Assembly: GCA_016190305.1 (NCBI GenBank)
Contig: JACPQU010000097.1
Location: forward strand, 1-33,508
From: Bacillota bacterium
Lineage (GTDB): Bacteria > Bacillota > JACPQU01
DNA length: 33,508 nt
Direction of reading: 5' to 3'
Below are positions 27,864 through 33,508 of this stretch, one piece after another. The notes under the pieces were generated by a model. The model was not told the DNA's origin and ran no database searches. It saw only the letters and a program-made list of their open reading frames with translations. Each line of letters starts with the position of its first letter. The first letter of the stretch is position 1. A program made the translations under genes and the position numbers.

Positions 27864-28543
27864 GCTTTTGGCGGGCCGTCCTCGCCATCTACGCGAGGGA
27901 TCTGACCATCGCCTCCCGCCGCGGTGAGGCGGTGGCCGGCACCCTGGTTTTTTCGCTGCTGGCCGTCACGTTGTTCCGCTTTGCCTTCGACCAGGCTGTC
28001 GCCGCGGCGCTGCCGCAGCTTTTCCCCGGCCTGTTGTGGCTGGTCCTGTACTTCGCCGGCTTCCTGGGCATCTATCGTTCTTTCCATGCCGAGGTCCGGG
28101 ACCAGGTCCTGGCCGGTCTCCTGCTGGCGCCCGTCGACCCGGCGGCCGTCTTTTACGGCAAGTTGCTGGCCAACCTTACCTTTCTGGCGCTGGCCGAAGC
28201 GGTGGCCGTGCCCTTCCTGTTCGTCTTCTTCGGTTATCACCCTTCGGGGTCGGCGTCACTGCTGCCGTTGGTTGGCGTGCTGGCCCTGGGCACCCTCGCA
28301 TTTGCCGCCGCCGCCACCTTTGTGGCCGCCGTGGCGGCGGGCACCCGCGCCGGGGAGGTGCTGGTGCCCGTGCTGCTCTTTCCCTTGTTGATCCCGGCCG
28401 CCTTGGCGTCCATTGCGGCCACCCGCGGCGTCCTGATTCCGGGCGGCGCGGACGTGACCTTGTGGGTCAGGATGCTGCTGGCCTACACCGCCGTCTTCCT
28501 CGTGCTGCCCTGGCTCCTGTTTGAGCATTTGATGGAGGTGTGA
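27860..28543 (+). CDS. ccmB: Haem exporter protein CcmB
   Basis: MSFWRAVLAIYARDLTIASRRGEAVAGTLVFSLLAVTLFRFAF...DQVLAGLLLAPVDPAAVFYGKLLANLTFLALAEAVAVPF; ATGA overlap with ccmA. Confidence 0.92.
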   Translation: MSFWRAVLAIYARDLTIASRRGEAVAGTLVFSLLAVTLFRFAFDQAVAAALPQLFPGLLWLVLYFAGFLGIYRSFHAEVRDQVLAGLLLAPVDPAAVFYGKLLANLTFLALAEAVAVPFLFVFFGYHPSGSASLLPLVGVLALGTLAFAAAATFVAAVAAGTRAGEVLVPVLLFPLLIPAALASIAATRGVLIPGGADVTLWVRMLLAYTAVFLVLPWLLFEHLMEV

Positions 28544-28579
28544 CCTTTGATGGAGGTGTGACCTTTGATGGAGGTTGAC
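28528..28579 (+). repeat. 18-bp tandem repeat (about 2.9 copies) across the ccmB stop and ccmC Shine-Dalgarno
   Basis: tttgatggaggtgtgacc / tttgatggaggtgtgacc / tttgatggaggttgac; each unit contains GGAGGT. Confidence 0.95.
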
Positions 28580-28581
28580 AT

Positions 28582-29433
28582 ATGAGCGCAGACAATGGCA
28601 GTCCGGGCGACCCGTTGCTGGAATCGCCGCTTGGCTCGCCGCTTGGCTCTCCGCCCGAATCACGACCTGGCTCACCACTCGAATCGCTACCCGGCCCTTC
28701 GCCCGGTTCACCGCCCGGTTCGCCGTCGAAGGCGGGATCGTCGAGGGCGGGATCGTCGCGGTGGACCCTGCTGCTGGGGACGGCGGCCTGTCTGGCCATG
28801 CTGGCGGCCCTCTACGCGGCGCTCCTCTTCGCTCCTCCGGAACGCCACATGGGTGACGTGCAGCGAATTTTCTACTTGCATGTCAATCTGGCCTGGACCG
28901 GATACCTGGCCTTTGCCGTCACAGCCGTGACGAGCGGGCTGTACCTGGGCACCGGGCGGCGTTCCTGGGACCGCATCGCCCGGGCTTCGGCGGAGGTGGG
29001 GCTGCTCTTGATCACGCTGGTGATCCTGAGCGGTTCGCTGTGGGCGCGTCCCGTCTGGAACACCTGGTGGACGGACGACCCGCGCCTGACCACCACGCTG
29101 ATCCTCTGGTTCCTGTACGCCGGCTACCTGCTCCTGCACGGGACCGGCGAGGGGCCCGGGGGCACGCGGGCAGCCGCCGCTTTCGGCATCGTAGCTTTCG
29201 TGATGGTCCCGATCGTACACATGTCGGTGTTCTGGTGGCGGTCCCTGCACCCGCTGGTGGTGACCCCCGGGCGGATGGCCCTGGAGCCGCGCATGGTCAC
29301 GGCCCTGCTCGTGGCGGCCCCGGCCTTCGCCCTGCTCTATGCCTGGCTGCTCTGGCAGCGTGTCCGGCTGCTGCGGCTGGAAGACGAGGTTGCCGTCCTG
29401 AAGGGGGCGGTCACGAGGAGGTACAACCGGTGA
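28582..29433 (+). CDS. ccmC: Haem exporter/haem handling protein CcmC
   Basis: MGDVQRIFYLHVNLAWTGYLAF...SLWARPVWNTWWTDDPRLTTTLILWFLYAGYLLL...VPIVHMSVFWWRSLHP. Confidence 0.93.
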   Translation: MSADNGSPGDPLLESPLGSPLGSPPESRPGSPLESLPGPSPGSPPGSPSKAGSSRAGSSRWTLLLGTAACLAMLAALYAALLFAPPERHMGDVQRIFYLHVNLAWTGYLAFAVTAVTSGLYLGTGRRSWDRIARASAEVGLLLITLVILSGSLWARPVWNTWWTDDPRLTTTLILWFLYAGYLLLHGTGEGPGGTRAAAAFGIVAFVMVPIVHMSVFWWRSLHPLVVTPGRMALEPRMVTALLVAAPAFALLYAWLLWQRVRLLRLEDEVAVLKGAVTRRYNR

Positions 29434-29585
29434 GCTATCTGTTTGCGGCCTTTGCCGCGGTCTGGGTGGGAGTCTTTCTCTACACCCTTTTTCTGACCGG
29501 CAGGGTGCGGCGCCTCGAGGAAGAGCTGCAAACCCTGCGGGTCGTGCTGGACAACCCCGATGCGGAGCGGCCATCGCAGGAATGA
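29430..29585 (+). CDS. ccmD: CcmD-like small membrane protein
   Basis: GTG start at 29430 (GTGA overlap with ccmC stop); VSYLFAAFAAVWVGVFLYTLFLTGRVRRLEEELQTLRVVLDNPDAERPSQE. Within a longer track ORF that starts at 29040. Confidence 0.85.
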   Translation: MSYLFAAFAAVWVGVFLYTLFLTGRVRRLEEELQTLRVVLDNPDAERPSQE

Positions 29586-29657
29586 TCTTCGTTTCAGCCC
29601 ATGGCCCGGGGGACGATGGGTCTGGGTGCAGCCTAGTCTGCTGGCACACGAGCGGGA

Positions 29658-30968
29658 TTACCGGAGTGACGCCTGTCTCGACTGAGGCGGCCGAAGCAAG
29701 GCCGCCAGGCCGGCCCCGAGCAGGCAAACGGCGGTCATGGCCAGCACCACGGGGAAATAGCTGCCGGCCCGATCGTAGGACAAGGCGAAGGGCAGGGGCC
29801 CCAGGGCGGATCCTAGAACCATCGCCGTCGTCGTCACGCCCCTGATCGATCCTAGGTTCCGGCGCCCGAAGTAAGCAGGCCAGATCACGCCGCTGCTGGT
29901 CGCCTGCAGGGCGGTCGCCAGACCCCGAGTGACCCCCAGGATCACCCCTGCCGCCAGGCTGGTCGTCACGATCAGCCACCCCGTCGAGAAGCCGAGGACG
30001 AGCAGGGTCAACGCCACGGCGTAGCGGATCGGCAGGCGTTCGCAGAGCCAGCCGCCCAGCAGGGTGCCCGGAAACGAGCTTGCCGCGGCCACGGTGAAGA
30101 CCAGCGCCGCGGTTTGAGGGGCCAGACCGTTTTGGCCCAGAATGGACATGTGATGGAATACGGCCCCCGTCACGACCATGGGCGGGATGGTCGAAATCAA
30201 TAGAAGCAGCCAGAAGACCGGCAGCCGCAGGACCTCTCCGAAGCTGAATGATGACTCTCCAACCGGATCCCGCTCCCGACCGCCGTCGCAATCCTGCCGC
30301 CTTTCATCTGCCAAGGCCAAGGGACGAGCGTTGTCGGGTAAAAGCCCGATCTCCTCGGGGCGATGGCGGACCCAGCGCCAAGCCGCCGGCGCCAGCACCG
30401 TGAGCAGGAGGACGGCCCAGATTCTCCAGGCCGCACGCCAGCTCCACGCCTCGATGAAGATGAGATTCAGGTAGGGGAATATCGCCGAGCTGAGCATGCC
30501 GCCGAAGGTCATGATCGTGATCGCCCTTGCCGTTCGGCGGACAAACCATTGCGGCACCAGGCTGAAGGGGATCAAGGTGAGCGAGCCCTGGCCGAACAGC
30601 CGGATCAGCATGAACCCGATAAAAAGCATCGGCAGGTCGGCGACCGCGCTTACGAACAGGCAGGCGCCGCCGAGCAGGACGGCGACCAGGGTCAGGCTGA
30701 GCCGCGAGCCGTAACGGTCAACCAACCGGCCCACGGCGGTCATGGTCAGGCCCGCGAGGATCGTCGCCACCGAGTACAACGCTGCGAGCAGGCTCCGGCT
30801 CCACCCGAAGTCGGCGATCCAGCGGTCGATGAAGAGGGAGACTGAATAGGTCTGTCCGGGTCCGGAGAAGAAGAGGGCCAGGCCGCTGATCCCGACGATC
30901 AGCCAGCCGTAAAAGAACCGTGGCCGTTGCATGGCGGGAACGAGCGCCGGTTCGGATGAATCAGGCAC
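29658..30968 (-). CDS. MFS transporter
   Basis: FFYGWLIVGISGLALFFSGPGQTYSVSLFIDRWIADFGWSRSLLAALYS...GRLVDRYGSRLSLTLVAVLLGG; about 12 hydrophobic segments. Confidence 0.92.
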   Translation of the reverse strand: MPDSSEPALVPAMQRPRFFYGWLIVGISGLALFFSGPGQTYSVSLFIDRWIADFGWSRSLLAALYSVATILAGLTMTAVGRLVDRYGSRLSLTLVAVLLGGACLFVSAVADLPMLFIGFMLIRLFGQGSLTLIPFSLVPQWFVRRTARAITIMTFGGMLSSAIFPYLNLIFIEAWSWRAAWRIWAVLLLTVLAPAAWRWVRHRPEEIGLLPDNARPLALADERRQDCDGGRERDPVGESSFSFGEVLRLPVFWLLLLISTIPPMVVTGAVFHHMSILGQNGLAPQTAALVFTVAAASSFPGTLLGGWLCERLPIRYAVALTLLVLGFSTGWLIVTTSLAAGVILGVTRGLATALQATSSGVIWPAYFGRRNLGSIRGVTTTAMVLGSALGPLPFALSYDRAGSYFPVVLAMTAVCLLGAGLAALLRPPQSRQASLR

Positions 30969-31022
30969 GCGACGTCCTTCTCCTCCGTTTTCTGTGAATG
31001 GAGCGAGGGCTTTTTCCTAAGC

Positions 31023-31346
31023 TCATACGGTGCCCAGCGGACGGATACGCTCCACGGTTGCCTTCAGGGCGCGGGACGCCTCCCATAAATCCACGGCACG
31101 CTGCGCATTGAGCCAGAACTCCGCCGTATTGCCGAACAAACGCGAAAGCCGAAGCGCCATCTCAGGACTCACGCCCCGACGCTCCCGAAGCAACTCGTTG
31201 ACGGTTTGGCGCGACACACCCAACGCTTTAGCGAGGCTGCTTACCGTAAGACCATAGTCCGGCAGGAAGTCCTCCCGGAGCATCTCGCCGGGGTGAGTCG
31301 GACGGACCGTTCTTTCCCTTGTGTTCTGGATGCTCATGTTAAACAT
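31023..31346 (-). CDS. higA: HigA family addiction module antitoxin
   Basis: RPTHPGEMLREDFLPDYGLTVSSLAKALGVSRQTVNELLRERRGVSPEMALRLSRLFGNTAEFWLNAQRAVDLWEA. Confidence 0.95.
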   Translation of the reverse strand: MFNMSIQNTRERTVRPTHPGEMLREDFLPDYGLTVSSLAKALGVSRQTVNELLRERRGVSPEMALRLSRLFGNTAEFWLNAQRAVDLWEASRALKATVERIRPLGTV

Positions 31347-31360
31347 CCTTTCGTTGATAG

Positions 31361-31642
31361 TCAGTGATAGTCAGTAAGTTCAGCGTCATAGGCTTCGCCA
31401 TCGGCGAAGCGGAAGCAAATACGCCATTGATCATTGACCGAAATTGAGAACTGCCCCTTCCGATCCCCTTCGAGCCCGTGAAGCCGGTTACTTGGAGGAA
31501 CCTTCAAGTCGTCAAGACAGGTCGCCAAGTCGATATACTCAAGCTTACGTGTCGCACGTCTGATAATCTCCGGTGGAAAGCGCCGCGACTTACCGGTCAG
31601 GTAAAGTTCTTGAGTATGTTTGTTGGCGAACGACTTGATCAT
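31361..31642 (-). CDS. higB: HigB-type (RelE/ParE superfamily) toxin
   Basis: MIKSFANKHTQELYLTGKSRRFPPEIIRRATRKLEYIDLATCLDDLKVPPSNRLHGLEGDRKGQFSISVNDQWRICFRF; true start MIKSF at 31642, not the ORF start at 31789. Confidence 0.93.
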   Translation of the reverse strand: MIKSFANKHTQELYLTGKSRRFPPEIIRRATRKLEYIDLATCLDDLKVPPSNRLHGLEGDRKGQFSISVNDQWRICFRFADGEAYDAELTDYH

Positions 31643-31657
31643 ATGATGACTGTAACA

Positions 31658-31669
31658 TGTCACGTGACA
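31658..31669. promoter_or_regulatory. Candidate HigBA operator, perfect 12-bp palindrome TGTCACGTGACA
   Basis: Located 15 bp upstream of the higB start. Confidence 0.45.
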
Positions 31670-31811
31670 AATTTCAACGCCTGAAAGACTGACAGCGCCG
31701 GCCGGGATGCTCATCCGGCCGGCTGACTTACTACTTCCGGCGATTTCCGGAAAGTTCATAGAGGAGCAGTCAATACGAAAGTAAAACAATGATTAACTTT
31801 TCTTATCTAGA

Positions 31812-32499
31812 ATCCACCCGGCCGCCTCAACCTGGCCGTCGACGATATCAGGACCGGAAAGAAGATGATCCGTGTAGAACCGGACGGTTCCCAGACATCC
31901 GTCGCCCTCAAGTTTCCCGGCGGGAGGGAGGTCCCCAACATCCGAAACCTGGCGGTGGCCCGGACGGCCTTTGGTATGTGATCAGTTCCGACTTCCGGGA
32001 TTCGATCCGGGTTGACCGGGTTGATCCGTCGGGTACCGTCAAGCCCCTGCCCGTCACCTTCAGCCGGAAGTCCTTCGGGGACGCGTACCGGGTCGCGGAC
32101 GCCCGCATCGACGTGGGTGATGACGGCCGGCTCGCGCTGATCGTATCCGCCAGGGGTTCGCCGGGACAGGGGCCATGGTACCAGCGCGTCTACCGCGCCG
32201 ATGCCGATGGAATGGAATTGACCCAGATTGCCGAACTGGATTCGAAACGAATCGGCGGGATGGTGGACATCGCGGTGGACCCGCGAGGCGACGTCTTTGT
32301 CCTCACGACCCAGGGCGACACCGGAGGGCCGGACGAGATCCTCCGCATCGACCGGAACCTTCAGGTGTCGAGGGCCGTGCACGTGTGCGCCGGCCGTGAC
32401 CCGCAGAGCATCGATGTCGATCCCTCCGCGGGTATCTGGTTCACCACCATGTTCGGCATCTTCCGGGCCACCCCCGCGGCAGGCGCGGGCCGCCCGTAG
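31812..32499 (+). pseudogene. Beta-propeller-like protein remnant, 5'-truncated and frameshifted
   Basis: Frame 1: NPPGRLNLAVDDIRTGKKMIRVEPDGSQTSVALKFPGGREVPNIRNLAVART; continues in the frame of the 31789 ORF: GLWYVISSDFRDSIRVDRVDPSGTVKPLPVTF...GGMVDIAVDPRGDVFVLT. Confidence 0.65.
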
Positions 32500-32672
32500 C
32501 ATGGATGCATATAGCAACTGGCTTTACCCTTTGGATCCCCGAAGTGTTACAATTGATTTTGCATTGATCGTAACCATTCTTAAAAATATACAGGCCTGCC
32601 GTGACAACACCTTTCATCGAATATTGTCCAGACCAGAAGTTACATCCAGACCAGCGAGAGGAGTCATTTCAC

Positions 32673-33299
32673 ATGTCCAAAAAGGCACGAGGCCGGAAAC
32701 CCCAATCCCGCCAGCGCGAAAAGCCTGGGAAACGTCGGACTCGACGGACCAGATGGACATTGTGGATCGCGCTCTTTCTCCTGGCAGCCGGGGCGGCCGT
32801 AATTGGGTTCACGGTCTGGCCGGATGCCGGCCCTGCTGAAAACCCTCTTGCTGAAAACCCCGGGAAACGATCTTCGGAAATCCCCGGGGAAAGCTTCCCG
32901 GACGAGGGATCGGAACATATCGATATTCCGCAAAAGGTGACTTATCAGACCGATCCGCCGACCAGCGGGCCTCATTATTCCGGCGTGGTACGTCCGGGAT
33001 TTCATACGGAGACGGCTCTGCCCGAGCTGCTGGTGCACAACCTCGAACACGGCAACATCGTGATTTATTACGACCCCGAGGGTGCCTCCGAGGAGACCTT
33101 GAAAAGCCTGCGGGAACTGGCGGACCGGTACCGGGGCACGTTCGACGGCGTCGTGGTCGTTCCGCACACGGATCCCCAAAACCCGATCATTCTGACCGCC
33201 TGGCGGCATATGCTGCGGCTGCCCGCGTGGGATCCAAAACAGGTCGATGCCTTCATCGACGCTTATCGCGGCCGCGGCCCGGAAAAAAAGGTGCGCTGA
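32673..33299 (+). CDS. DUF3105 domain-containing protein
   Basis: VTYQTDPPTSGPHYSGVVRPGFHTETALPELLVHNLEHGNIVIYYDPEG; MSKKARGRK start at 32673 preceded by agagGAG. Confidence 0.88.
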   Translation: MSKKARGRKPQSRQREKPGKRRTRRTRWTLWIALFLLAAGAAVIGFTVWPDAGPAENPLAENPGKRSSEIPGESFPDEGSEHIDIPQKVTYQTDPPTSGPHYSGVVRPGFHTETALPELLVHNLEHGNIVIYYDPEGASEETLKSLRELADRYRGTFDGVVVVPHTDPQNPIILTAWRHMLRLPAWDPKQVDAFIDAYRGRGPEKKVR

Positions 33300-33378
33300 A
33301 GAAGGCCCCACAAGGCCCAACAAGCCCGCGACCCGCAGGCCCGGTCAGGCCCCACAGGCCTCACCGGCCACCGTTTTG

Positions 33379-33407
33379 TTGACACCGCTCCTGCGGGAGT
33401 TTACCAT
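33379..33407 (+). promoter_or_regulatory. Candidate sigmaA promoter TTGACA-N17-TACCAT upstream of hisS
   Basis: Consensus -35 and near-consensus -10 with 17-bp spacer, about 57 bp upstream of ATG 33464. Confidence 0.7.
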
Positions 33408-33463
33408 ACCCCTTGTAAAGCCTCCCGGAAAATGGGATTTGAGGAAAAGGGGATTCGAGAGCG

Positions 33464-33508
33464 ATGCTGACCGGAGCCCCCAGGGGAACCAGGGATATCC
33501 TTCCCGAC
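33464..33508 (+). CDS. hisS: Histidyl-tRNA synthetase, N-terminus (partial)
   Basis: ATG at 33464 gives MLTGAPRGTRDILPD, the HisS/HisZ-like N-terminal motif; runs off the window. Confidence 0.7.
   Translation, partial: MLTGAPRGTRDILPD

Noticed and set aside
29586-29657. Terminator between convergent ccmD and MFS genes
   Set aside because: Only a weak cccat/atggg dyad with no T-tract, not supportable.
28708-30291. 527-aa minus-strand ORF
   Set aside because: It spans ccmC/ccmD antisense and an alternative frame of the MFS transporter; no recognisable domain.

Overview
GC-rich bacterial chromosomal window. All calls come from reading translations and motifs; no database search was run. Four zones: (i) bp 1-3170 is a decay zone: the 5' end of an IS21-type element with a four-unit 23-bp terminal repeat array, a DUF4386-like gene cut by it, and a frameshifted MalT/LuxR-like ATPase regulator. 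(ii) bp 3160-7500 is an accessory stretch: YjbQ-type protein, chagasin-like I42 inhibitor, VapBC, MDR oxidoreductase, VOC protein, a HicB-like remnant, and several attC-like folded sites with no integrase in view. (iii) bp 7500-15430 carries a NosD-like beta-helix lipoprotein, a DUF4129/DUF58/MoxR cluster and release factor 3. (iv) bp 15700-29590 is the most interesting part: two collinear Asp-box beta-propeller paralogs with different membrane anchors, a five-CXXCH cytochrome, a TlpA/ResA thioredoxin, and a cytochrome c maturation (System I) set, ccmE-ccmF/H fusion-ccmA-ccmB-ccmC-ccmD, mostly joined by stop/start overlaps. The CcmE has a CXXXY rather than HXXXY haem-attachment motif, and the CcmF is fused to a CcmH-type domain bracketed by two in-frame 42-bp tandem duplications. 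The window ends with an MFS transporter, HigBA, a broken beta-propeller gene, DUF3105 and the start of hisS. The best candidate for something new is the Asp-box/multihaem cytochrome/dedicated-Ccm operon. A second-order signal is the recurrence of short 15-42 bp tandem duplications at gene boundaries and protein linkers.
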